NCBI GenBank assembly: GCA_027415455.1 | Contig: DAIBSV010000090.1 | Coordinates: 1 to 7,449 of the forward strand | DNA length: 7,449 bases | From: Nitrospirota bacterium | GTDB lineage: Bacteria > Nitrospirota_A > Leptospirillia > Leptospirillales > Leptospirillaceae | Direction: 5' to 3' | Shown here: positions 1 to 6,471 of the stretch, piece by piece | Layout: each line of letters starts with the position of its first letter | Position numbering within the stretch: the first letter of the stretch is position 1 | Translations under genes and position numbers: made by a program | Notes under the pieces: generated by a model | What the model was told of the DNA's origin: nothing | Seen by the model: only the letters and a program-made list of their open reading frames with translations | The model's database searches: none

Positions 1-457
1 GGAAAACAGGGCTGTCGAGAGGCAGGCCCCGGAGAAGGAGCCGCGCCCTGAAGCCCACTGGAACGAAAGGAACCGTCGCCCCGGACCGGACCAGAAAGAG
101 CCCGTTGGCTCCGGCCATTCCCAGGAGAAAGATTCCCGAGAAGAGTCCGCCGACAAGGGCCAGGGAGGGAGGAACCCGCACATGGAGGGTCAAATCGAGA
201 ATGCAGGCTCCAAGGGCCATGACGACGACTCCGTGGCCCACGGAAAAAAAGAGACCGGCCCACCGGACGACCCGCCTTTTCCGGACGGACTGGAACCGGA
301 GAATGGCGTCGATGGCCGTCAGATGATCGGGATCGAGACCGTGGCGGAACCCCATTCCCAGAGCCAACAGAACGAGGAAAACGCTTCCGGCCGCGCCTCC
401 CGGGGAATGGAGAAGGGGAAAGTTTTCGCCGGACAAATTATCCGATAGACCTGTCAC
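1..457 (-). CDS. Nickel/cobalt permease, NiCoT (HoxN/HupN/NixA) family, 3' end missing
   Basis: This reading frame runs off the left edge; 152 residues are visible, roughly the first half of a usual family member. It starts at a GTG at 457, with GGAAGG at 469-464 placed 6 nt upstream. The motif RHGLDPDHLTAID (residues 38-50) carries the H-x4-DH signature (H39, D44, H45) of the second membrane helix of NiCoT transporters. LFFSVGHGVVV (about 69-79) matches the second conserved helix motif. Hydrophobic stretches at about 24-36, 67-88 and 98-122 look like membrane segments. The family imports Ni2+ and/or Co2+ across the inner membrane with high affinity. It begins 15 nt after the hypE stop, so it is almost certainly co-transcribed with the maturation genes, which argues for nickel. 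Family is well supported; metal preference is inferred from context, and the missing C-terminal half cannot be judged. Confidence 0.85.
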   Translation of the reverse strand, partial: MTGLSDNLSGENFPLLHSPGGAAGSVFLVLLALGMGFRHGLDPDHLTAIDAILRFQSVRKRRVVRWAGLFFSVGHGVVVMALGACILDLTLHVRVPPSLALVGGLFSGIFLLGMAGANGLFLVRSGATVPFVPVGFRARLLLRGLPLDSPVF

Positions 458-472
458 TTTCCGCCTTCCTTC

Positions 473-1534
473 CTAGCAGATCCGGGGGAGCGGGTCCCCC
501 AGAAGCCAGTCCACCGTCCGGCTTCCCCCCATGAGGGTCGTCATCCGGACGGTTCCGTCCGTTCGACCCGGCCTCCCTTTTCCCACCTTTCCGATACGCG
601 AAGCCATCCGACCCGCCGGATGGTTTCGCAAAGCCGACAGGAGCCGCTCCGAGGCTTCAGGTCGGCAGACTGCCAGGAGCCGGCCCTCGTTGGCCAGATA
701 GAGAGGATCGATTCCCAGAAGCTCGGAGATCCCCCGAACCTCGGGACGGACCGGGATCCCGGACTCCGAGATCTCGAGCGACAAACCAGAAATCCGGGCC
801 CATTCGTTCAGGGTGGAGGCCACCCCGCCCCGGGTCGGATCCCGGAGACAGACGAGACCCGGACCGGAGGCGAGCATCGCCGCAACCAGGCCATGGAGCG
901 GCGCCGAATCAGAGAGAAGCGCGGTGGCGAGCCGTTCCCCCTCCCGGGCGGCCAGGACGGCAGCCCCGTGATCCCCGACCGGCCCCGAGAGGAGGATCTC
1001 GTCATCCGGCCGGATGGCGGAAGGATCGAGAACGACACCCGCCGGAATCCGGCCGATTCCGGCGGTGTTGATGTAGATTCCGTCCCCCTTGCCGCGCTCC
1101 ACCACCTTGGTGTCCCCCGCCACCAGCGACACGCCGCACTCCCGGGCCGAAGCCCCCATGCTCCGGACGATCCGGGAAAGGTCCGACAGGGGAAAGCCCT
1201 CCTCCAGGACGAATCCTGCCGTCAGGTAGAGCGGATGGGCACCTCCCATGGCCAGATCGTTGACCGTCCCGTGGACGGCGAGGGATCCGATATCCCCTCC
1301 CGGAAAAAAGAGAGGGGATATCACGAAGGAATCGGTGCTCATGGCCCACCGCCCTTCCGGCAGATCGAGCTGGGCCTGGTCCCCCGCCTGTCTGAGCCAG
1401 GGATTGTCGAAGGCCGGGAGGAAGAGCTCCTCCACGAGCTGGGCCGAGGCCCGGCCTCCGCTCCCATGGACCATCTCCACGCGCCCTTTTTCGAGGTCGA
1501 GCCGGACCCCCAGCGCCCCCCGCCCCCCGGTCAA
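473..1534 (-). CDS. hypE: Hydrogenase maturation protein HypE (thiocarboxamide dehydratase)
   Basis: HypE accepts a carbamoyl group from HypF on its C-terminal cysteine and, using ATP, dehydrates it to a thiocyanate that donates CN- to the iron on HypC-HypD. The protein has 353 residues, normal for the family, and a PurM-like ATP-binding fold. Visible motifs are VHGSGGRA (22-29), STD (66-68), GGDIGS (79-84), NDLAMGGA (92-99), AGDTKVVERG (139-148), RDPTRGG (231-237) and the invariant tail PRIC ending at Cys353, the carrier residue. The chosen start is TTG at 1534. It overlaps the hypD stop by 4 nt (TTGA) and has AAGGAG at 1547-1542, 7 nt upstream. It yields a short leader before RLDL-x2-G, as in many proteobacterial HypE proteins. 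GTG at 1480 or ATG at 1474 are possible but lack as good a ribosome site, and both would start only 2-4 residues before the HGSGG motif. Confidence 0.95.
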   Translation of the reverse strand: MTGGRGALGVRLDLEKGRVEMVHGSGGRASAQLVEELFLPAFDNPWLRQAGDQAQLDLPEGRWAMSTDSFVISPLFFPGGDIGSLAVHGTVNDLAMGGAHPLYLTAGFVLEEGFPLSDLSRIVRSMGASARECGVSLVAGDTKVVERGKGDGIYINTAGIGRIPAGVVLDPSAIRPDDEILLSGPVGDHGAAVLAAREGERLATALLSDSAPLHGLVAAMLASGPGLVCLRDPTRGGVASTLNEWARISGLSLEISESGIPVRPEVRGISELLGIDPLYLANEGRLLAVCRPEASERLLSALRNHPAGRMASRIGKVGKGRPGRTDGTVRMTTLMGGSRTVDWLLGDPLPRIC

Positions 1535-2652
1535 GAGACGGCTCCTTCCCGGTCTCCATAGTGAAAGACGGCCGCGCAGGCGCCTTCGGCGCTGACCATG
1601 CAGGCTCCCACCGGCGTGTCGGGGGTGCAGAGGGTCCCGAAAATCCGGCAGTCCCGGGGACCCTTGACTCCCTTCAGGATCTCCCCGCATTCGCAGATTC
1701 CCGGGTCGGAAACGCGGCCGATCTCGACCGAAAACCGCCTTTGGGCGTCGAAAATCCCGAACTCATCCCGGATCGAAAGCCCGCTTCGGGGCAAGGAGCC
1801 AAGCCCCCGCCACTCGAAGGAGGGGGCCCGTTCGAAAACCCTTTCGATCAGCCCGAGCGATCGGGGATTCCCTTCCGGAACCACCGCGCGGGCGTATTCG
1901 TTTTCCACCTCCGAGCGCCCCTCCGAAATCTGGGAGAGGAGCATGCGGAGGGCCAGCAGGATGTCCAGGGGCTCGAAACCGGCCACCACCAGGGGAATCC
2001 CGTGTTTTCGGGAGACAAAGTCATAGGCTTTTGTGCCGATGACCGTGCTGACATGGGAGGGTCCGATGACACCGTCGAGGGCGGTTCCGGAGAGGATGGC
2101 CTCCATGGCGGGGGGAGTCAGGACGTGGTTTGCCAGGACCGAAAAATTCGTGAGATTTCTCCGGCGGGCCTCCAGGATCACGGCGGCGGTGGGGGGGGTC
2201 GTCGTCTCGAATCCGATGGCGAAAAAGACGATTTCCCGGTCGGGAAGAGCCTCCGCCAAGGACAGGGCTTCCATGGCCGAAACGACGATCCGGACATCCG
2301 CTCCCCGGGCGCGGGCCTTCATGAGAGTCATGCCGTGGGAACCCGGAACCCGGAGAACGTCCCCATAGGTCGCGAGAACCGCATTCTTGTCGAGGGAGAG
2401 TCCGATGGCGGCGTCGATGCGTCCCTTGGGGAGGACGCAGACCGGGCATCCTGGACCGTGGACCATCCGGATTTCGGGGGGAAGCAGCTCCAGAAGGCCG
2501 AACCGGTGAAAGGCGTGGGTGTGGCCCCCGCAGAACTCCATGATCCGGACCGGTGCCCGGGGCAAGGCTTTCGCCGCGATGGCGAGAGCGGACAAAAGGG
2601 ATCGTCCAAGGTCCGGATCCCGGAAGGCTTCAAGATAACGGAGGTCGGACAT
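1531..2652 (-). CDS. hypD: Hydrogenase maturation protein HypD, [4Fe-4S] scaffold
   Basis: HypD is the iron-sulfur scaffold that, with HypC, receives cyanide from HypE and assembles the Fe(CN)2CO group of the active site in the cytoplasm. The protein is 373 residues, the usual length. Conserved blocks are all present: MEFCGGHTHAF with C41 (38-48), HGPGCPVCVLP with C69 and C72 (65-75), GFETTTP (147-153) and GPSHVS (197-202). A C-terminal cysteine-rich part contains C320, C322, C335, C342, C351 and C359 and should hold the [4Fe-4S] cluster. The ATG at 2652 shares its A with the hypC stop (TGATG, 1 nt overlap), and AAGGA lies 5 nt upstream. A much longer upstream extension of the frame is open but runs back through hypC and is not coding. 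HypC and HypD work as a complex, so the overlap fits coupled synthesis. Confidence 0.97.
   Translation of the reverse strand: MSDLRYLEAFRDPDLGRSLLSALAIAAKALPRAPVRIMEFCGGHTHAFHRFGLLELLPPEIRMVHGPGCPVCVLPKGRIDAAIGLSLDKNAVLATYGDVLRVPGSHGMTLMKARARGADVRIVVSAMEALSLAEALPDREIVFFAIGFETTTPPTAAVILEARRRNLTNFSVLANHVLTPPAMEAILSGTALDGVIGPSHVSTVIGTKAYDFVSRKHGIPLVVAGFEPLDILLALRMLLSQISEGRSEVENEYARAVVPEGNPRSLGLIERVFERAPSFEWRGLGSLPRSGLSIRDEFGIFDAQRRFSVEIGRVSDPGICECGEILKGVKGPRDCRIFGTLCTPDTPVGACMVSAEGACAAVFHYGDREGAVS
1542..1547 (-). promoter_or_regulatory. Ribosome binding site deciding the TTG start of hypE
   Basis: AAGGAG on the minus strand lies inside the 3' end of hypD, 7 nt before the TTG at 1534. No other start in this frame near the conserved N-terminus has a comparable site. 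Together with the TTGA stop/start overlap this suggests translational coupling of hypE to hypD. Confidence 0.7.
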
Positions 2653-2882
2653 CAGGATCCTTCTTCCGGCCCGGCGGCTTCCTGCATGAGCTCCAGGGTC
2701 TTCTGCGCCTCTTCCCGGTCGAGGCGGCCCAGGGCGAACCCGACGTGGACGATCACATAATCCCCCTTCCGGAGCTCCTCGACCAGAACGGTCGAAATAT
2801 CCTGGAGGACTCCTCCCAGACGCACCCTGGCCCGGGAATCCCCAAGAATCTCCTCCACCAGTGCCGGAACGGCGAGACACAT
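2652..2882 (-). CDS. hypC: Hydrogenase maturation chaperone HypC
   Basis: HypC is a small chaperone that carries the iron with its CN and CO ligands while bound to HypD and then delivers it to the hydrogenase large subunit. The 76-residue product is typical in size. It begins MCLAVPA, whose Cys2 is the essential residue exposed after removal of Met1. The GDYVIVHVGFA stretch (40-50) carries the conserved His46. The ATG at 2882 is preceded by AGAGGAG (2897-2891) 8 nt upstream and lies 19 nt after the hypF stop. A HupF/HoxL paralogue shares the same fold, but the position directly before hypD makes HypC the better name. Confidence 0.96.
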   Translation of the reverse strand: MCLAVPALVEEILGDSRARVRLGGVLQDISTVLVEELRKGDYVIVHVGFALGRLDREEAQKTLELMQEAAGPEEGS

Positions 2883-2890
2883 CGGTCGTT

Positions 2891-2897
2891 CTCCTCT
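2891..2897 (-). promoter_or_regulatory. Ribosome binding site of hypC
   Basis: AGAGGAG on the minus strand sits 8 nt before the hypC ATG, in the 19-nt gap after hypF. This is the longest intergenic gap of the cluster and holds nothing else; no hairpin or terminator is visible. Confidence 0.65.
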
Positions 2898-2901
2898 TTT
2901 C

Positions 2902-5268
2902 CTAGATCGAAGGGTTCATCTCCGAGGCCCACACTGCGAAGGCCTGGCCAAGGGCCAGCCCCCCATCGTTTGCCGGAACCATCTCTGGCTCAAGGAGATC
3001 GAGCTCCTCCCCTACGAGCCGTTTGCGGAGCAATCCGGCCAGAAGCCGGTTCTGAAAGACCCCGCCCGACAGGAGGACGGTGGACAGGCCCGTCCGGGAC
3101 TTTCCGTCGAGAACCCATTCCCCGAGCCCCGTCGCGAGCGCCTCGTGGAAAAGCCGGGCTCCCCGCACGCGGGAGCTTTCCCGGGCGAGACGTTCGAGAA
3201 GGGGACGAAAGTCGAGGATCCCCGACTTGATCCGGTGGAACCTTTCGCGTCTTTCTGCCGGGTCCGCGCGGCCTTCCCGGGCCCAGCTCTCGAGCTCCAT
3301 CGCTCCCTGCCCTTCGTACGAGAGTCTCTCCCGGCCTCCGAGCAAGGCGTAGACCGCGTCGAAGAGGCGGCCGGCACTCGATGTCAGGGGGAAGAGTCCG
3401 GACCGGCCTCTTTCGAGAAGCTCCAGGAGCTCGCGGGCGAGAGGGTTCCGGAATCGCCGGAGGGCCTCGTCCCCGCGGCCCAGGACGTGAAGCGCGGCCA
3501 TTCCCATGCGCCAGGGCTCCCGAAAGGCCCGGGCCCCTCCCGGAACGGGAAGGGGGGCGAAATGGCCCAGACGCGTCCATCCGGATCCCTCCACCCGGAG
3601 AAGCTCCCCTCCCCAGAAGCTTCCGTCCGGCCCCAGCCCGAATCCGTCCAGGGCGAGGCCCAGAACGGGGCCGGAAAGCCCCCTGTCGGCCATCACCGAA
3701 GCGACATGGGCGTGGTGGTGCTGGACCGGCACCACCGGGATCCCCCACGCCGCACCCATCTCGAAGGCCATCCGGCTCGACGGAAAGTCCGGATGGAGAT
3801 CGCAGGCCAGATGGGTCGGACGCCCCACGTCCCGCGCGACGAAGCGTTCGAGAGTCTCTCTGAAAAAATCCCGGTTCTCCGGGGTTTCGAGATCCCCCAG
3901 ATGGGGAAGAACCAGGGCCACTCCCTTCCGGATCCGGCAGGGGGCGGTCTTCTGGTGTCCTCCCAGGGCCAGGACGACCGGCTCAGACGGCTGGCTCCGG
4001 CCCCGGAGGATGGAAATGGATGCGGGAACCCATCCCCTGGACCGGCGAAGCAGCTGGATCCCCCGCCGACCCGGAACAACCAGGCTGTCGTCCGCCCGTT
4101 CCCGGATCGGACGTCCGTGAAGGAGGATCCCGTCCACCCTGCCCCGAAAATATCCGAGGAACTCCCCCAGGCTCGCCGCGATCGGCCGTCCTTCCGGATT
4201 GGCGCTGGTCATGACGAGCGGAGGAAGGTCCTCTCCCTTCTCCCCGAAGAGCAGGTGATGGAGGGGAGTGGAGGGGAGAAAGAGTCCGATCCTGTCGAGC
4301 CCGGGAGCGAGACCGTCCCGGAGGACCGGCGACCCTTTCCGGAAGGGCAAAAGAACGATCGGATTTTCCGGCGACAGGAGAAGCCGGCGACCCTCCGGCG
4401 AGATCCGGGCCAGTTCCATTGCTGCATCGAGAGATCCCGCCATCACGGCCAGGGGTTTTTCCAGACGGCCCTTGAGCTCCCGGATCCGGGCAATCCCCTC
4501 CCGATTCCCGGCGTCGCAGGCCAGGTGAAAGCCCCCGAGCCCCTTGAGCGCCAGGACGCCTCCCGAGCGGAGTCGGAGCCCCGCCTCCTCAAGATACCCG
4601 GCCATCTTTTTTCCCCGGCCGTCGCCTTCCAGAAACCATGTCTTAGGACCGCACTCCGGACAGCCGATGGTCTGGGCGTGATAGCGCCGGTCGGCCGGAT
4701 CGCCATACTCCCTCCGGCACGCCGGACACAGGGGAAAGCGCCGGAGGGTGGTGCGGCAACGGTCGAAGGGCGTCCCCAGGGCGATCGAAACCCGCGGTCC
4801 GCAGAGGGTGCAGGAAATCAGAGGGTAACGATACCGCCGGTTCCCCGGGTCGAACAGTTCCCGAAGACAGTCGGGACAGACGGACGTATCCGGCTTGAGA
4901 GAGGAAAGATCCCGCTCCCCTCCCCGACCCCCTTTCTGAGAGCTTTTGATGACGAAGCGCCTCTCGCCTCTTCGGAGCGTCACCTCCCGACGGTCAAGGC
5001 GATCGATCCGGGCACCGGGAGGAAGACCGGATGAAAGCGCCTCCAGAAACGATCCAAGCCGGTCCCGGCCGCCCTGGATCTCAAGAACAACACCCCCCGG
5101 GGAATTCGCCACCGATCCCGTGAGGCCGAGCCTTCTGGCAAGCCGCACGACGAAGGGGCGAAACCCCACCCCCTGGACCCGTCCGGAGATCCCTATGGAG
5201 ATTCGCCCGACCTCCACGGGAGATTCGAAGGAAGACGGCTTTTCCGGTTCCGAAGGGGGGAACTTCAC
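2902..5268 (-). CDS. hypF: Carbamoyltransferase HypF
   Basis: HypF turns carbamoyl phosphate and ATP into a carbamoyl adenylate and passes the carbamoyl group to the C-terminal Cys of HypE, the first step of cyanide ligand synthesis. The 788-residue product has the full domain order. An acylphosphatase-like domain (about 21-110) has GRVQGVGFRPFV (29-40) with Arg37, and Asn55. Two zinc-finger-like units follow, CPDC (131), CTLC (153), CPAC (181) and CPEC (203), with exactly the family spacing 18-24-18. A YrdC-like domain (about 225-410) carries KGLGGFHLACDA and TSAN (354-357). A Kae1-like carbamoyltransferase domain (about 430-788) has the VQHHHAHVASVMA motif (515-527) and LSGGVFQN (733-740). 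GTG at 5268 is chosen: GGGGAG (5280-5275) lies 6 nt upstream and it starts 13 nt after hypB. The frame is open further to a TTG at 5331 inside hypB, but no conserved residues lie there. Confidence 0.96.
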   Translation of the reverse strand: MKFPPSEPEKPSSFESPVEVGRISIGISGRVQGVGFRPFVVRLARRLGLTGSVANSPGGVVLEIQGGRDRLGSFLEALSSGLPPGARIDRLDRREVTLRRGERRFVIKSSQKGGRGGERDLSSLKPDTSVCPDCLRELFDPGNRRYRYPLISCTLCGPRVSIALGTPFDRCRTTLRRFPLCPACRREYGDPADRRYHAQTIGCPECGPKTWFLEGDGRGKKMAGYLEEAGLRLRSGGVLALKGLGGFHLACDAGNREGIARIRELKGRLEKPLAVMAGSLDAAMELARISPEGRRLLLSPENPIVLLPFRKGSPVLRDGLAPGLDRIGLFLPSTPLHHLLFGEKGEDLPPLVMTSANPEGRPIAASLGEFLGYFRGRVDGILLHGRPIRERADDSLVVPGRRGIQLLRRSRGWVPASISILRGRSQPSEPVVLALGGHQKTAPCRIRKGVALVLPHLGDLETPENRDFFRETLERFVARDVGRPTHLACDLHPDFPSSRMAFEMGAAWGIPVVPVQHHHAHVASVMADRGLSGPVLGLALDGFGLGPDGSFWGGELLRVEGSGWTRLGHFAPLPVPGGARAFREPWRMGMAALHVLGRGDEALRRFRNPLARELLELLERGRSGLFPLTSSAGRLFDAVYALLGGRERLSYEGQGAMELESWAREGRADPAERRERFHRIKSGILDFRPLLERLARESSRVRGARLFHEALATGLGEWVLDGKSRTGLSTVLLSGGVFQNRLLAGLLRKRLVGEELDLLEPEMVPANDGGLALGQAFAVWASEMNPSI

Positions 5269-5274
5269 GGAATT

Positions 5275-5280
5275 CTCCCC
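5275..5280 (-). promoter_or_regulatory. Ribosome binding site deciding the GTG start of hypF
   Basis: GGGGAG on the minus strand lies in the short hypB-hypF gap, 6 nt before the GTG at 5268. It is the reason for preferring this start over the TTG at 5331, which would overlap hypB by 50 nt. Confidence 0.6.
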
Positions 5281-5281
5281 G

Positions 5282-6091
5282 TCAGGCCGGGAAATCCGGG
5301 AGTGTCCCGACTTCTTCCCGCCGGGCGGCAAGCCAGGTCAGCCAGCCCTCCATGCCTTCCCCCGTCCGGGCGGAAAGCGCGCGAATCTCTCCCCGGGGGT
5401 TGACGGACCGGATCGCGTTTTGGGCCCGGGCGCAGTCGAAATCCAGGTGGGGAAGGAGGTCCGACTTGGTGAGGAGCGTCAGATCGGCCTCCCGGAAGAT
5501 CCGGGGGTACTTGAGGGGCTTGTCCTCCCCCTCCGTCACCGAAAAAAGGACGACGCGGGCGCTCTCTCCGAGGTCGAAGAGGGCCGGACAGACCAGATTC
5601 CCGACATTCTCGATGACCAGGATCATTCCGGGGAGGAGATCGAGCTCACCTGCGGCGTGGGCCACCTGGTGGGCGTCGAGATGGCAGCCGGCTCCCGTGT
5701 TGATCTGAACCGCAGGAACCCCCATCCGGCGAATCCGGTCCGCGTCCCGGCTCGTTTCCTGGTCTCCCTCGATGACAGCCAGGGGGACCGAGTCCCCCAG
5801 AATTCCGATGGTCCGTTCGAGAAGGGTGGTTTTTCCCGATCCCGGACTCGAGAGAAGATTCAGGACAAGGATGCCGTGCGCCCTGAAAAATTCCCGGTTT
5901 TCACGGGCAAGGCGGTTGTTCTTCGCCAGGATGTCCTGTTCGACGGAAACTCTCCGGCGGGAGACGCCCCCCGCTTCTCCAGTGTGGCCGTGAAAGGCCG
6001 AATGACCCTCTTCATCGTGATGGTGATGGGGAAGGGCCACTCCCGCCCGCTTTCCGTCCCCCGGAGACCCGCACCCGCATTCCACGCACAT
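5282..6091 (-). CDS. hypB: Hydrogenase nickel-insertion GTPase HypB
   Basis: HypB is a SIMIBI-class GTPase that, with HypA, delivers nickel to the large subunit after the iron group is in place. The 269-residue protein begins MCVECGC, the CxxCGC high-affinity nickel site (C2, C5, C7), followed by a modest His-rich stretch (H22-H25, H30, H34, H36) that may store nickel. The G domain shows the P-loop SSPGSGKTT (81-89), EGDQETSRDA (108-117), the metal site GCHLD (C136, H137) and NLVCP (C168), and TKSD (208-211). The ATG at 6091 overlaps the hypA stop by 1 nt (TGATG) and has AAGGAGG (6104-6098) 6 nt upstream. A GTG one codon earlier is only 3 nt from that site and would displace the conserved MCxxC start. 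Confidence 0.97.
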   Translation of the reverse strand: MCVECGCGSPGDGKRAGVALPHHHHDEEGHSAFHGHTGEAGGVSRRRVSVEQDILAKNNRLARENREFFRAHGILVLNLLSSPGSGKTTLLERTIGILGDSVPLAVIEGDQETSRDADRIRRMGVPAVQINTGAGCHLDAHQVAHAAGELDLLPGMILVIENVGNLVCPALFDLGESARVVLFSVTEGEDKPLKYPRIFREADLTLLTKSDLLPHLDFDCARAQNAIRSVNPRGEIRALSARTGEGMEGWLTWLAARREEVGTLPDFPA

Positions 6092-6471
6092 CACTCCCCT
6101 CCTTTGTCCTCATGTCTCCCGGCCCGATCGTCCCTTACGACCAGCTCGCAAAGACGGAATTCCGTCCCCCCCGTTGGAAGAATACCGGAGCCCCCGCACG
6201 CGGGACAAGCCCGCAAGGGCTCGCTTATGGGAACCGTCTCTTCGCAATGGAGGCACCATCCGGTTCCCGGAATCTCCCGGATCTCGAGTTCGGCCAATTC
6301 CGCGAGGGTTCCCCGGACCGCCGACCCGAAACTGAACCGGAGGGCTGAAACGGAAATTCCCGAAAGCGCCCCCACCTCCAGGACGATCCGGTCGATTCGT
6401 TCGAATCCTCCCCGGGAGGCCTCCGCCTCGCAAAGTTCCAGGAGGCTCATCACCAGGGAGAGTTCATGCAT
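6091..6471 (-). CDS. hypA: Hydrogenase nickel-insertion metallochaperone HypA
   Basis: HypA is a small cytoplasmic metallochaperone that binds Ni2+ through its N-terminal Met-His and docks HypB to the hydrogenase large subunit. The 126-residue product starts MHELSLV, with His2 the nickel ligand. It has the helix/strand region IDRIVLEVGALSGIS (26-40) and a structural zinc site CLHC-x12-CPAC (C73, C76, C89, C92). The start is ATG at 6471, because HypA proteins begin directly with MHE; the ATG at 6480 would bury the nickel-binding terminus behind three extra residues. It overlaps the end of the hupK-like gene by 8 nt (ATGCATGA) and ends at a TGA that overlaps the hypB start. HybF-type paralogues are possible in principle, but the operon context says HypA. 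Confidence 0.96.
   Translation of the reverse strand: MHELSLVMSLLELCEAEASRGGFERIDRIVLEVGALSGISVSALRFSFGSAVRGTLAELAELEIREIPGTGWCLHCEETVPISEPLRACPACGGSGILPTGGTEFRLCELVVRDDRAGRHEDKGGE
6098..6104 (-). promoter_or_regulatory. Ribosome binding site of hypB
   Basis: AAGGAGG on the minus strand lies inside the 3' end of hypA, 6 nt before the hypB ATG. It is the strongest such site in the window and selects ATG at 6091 over GTG at 6094. Confidence 0.7.

Noticed and set aside
105..448. Two small plus-strand frames (105-326 and 182-448) at the left edge.
   Set aside because: They are antisense to the nickel permease frame, which carries the H-x4-DH motif and membrane segments.
620..1561. A 313-codon open frame on the plus strand opposite hypE.
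   Set aside because: The minus-strand frame encodes HypE with all family motifs up to the PRIC tail; this one has none.
1561..2760. A 399-codon open frame on the plus strand opposite hypD and hypC.
   Set aside because: It lies antisense to conserved hypD and hypC, has no recognisable motif and no convincing ribosome site, and its composition reflects the codon bias of the opposite strand.
2653..2880. N-terminal extension of the hypD frame up to 2880.
   Set aside because: It only reads through hypC in another frame; the ATG at 2652 begins a normal-length HypD and overlaps the hypC stop in the usual way.
2883..2901. Possible promoter or terminator in the gap between hypF and hypC.
   Set aside because: The gap is only 19 nt and is filled by the hypC ribosome site; no hairpin, T-run or promoter boxes are visible.
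3145..5034. A 629-codon open frame on the plus strand opposite hypF.
   Set aside because: It is fully antisense to a clear, full-length hypF. Its product is Pro/Arg/Gly-rich and low in hydrophobic residues with no domain motif, as expected from a GC-rich shadow frame.
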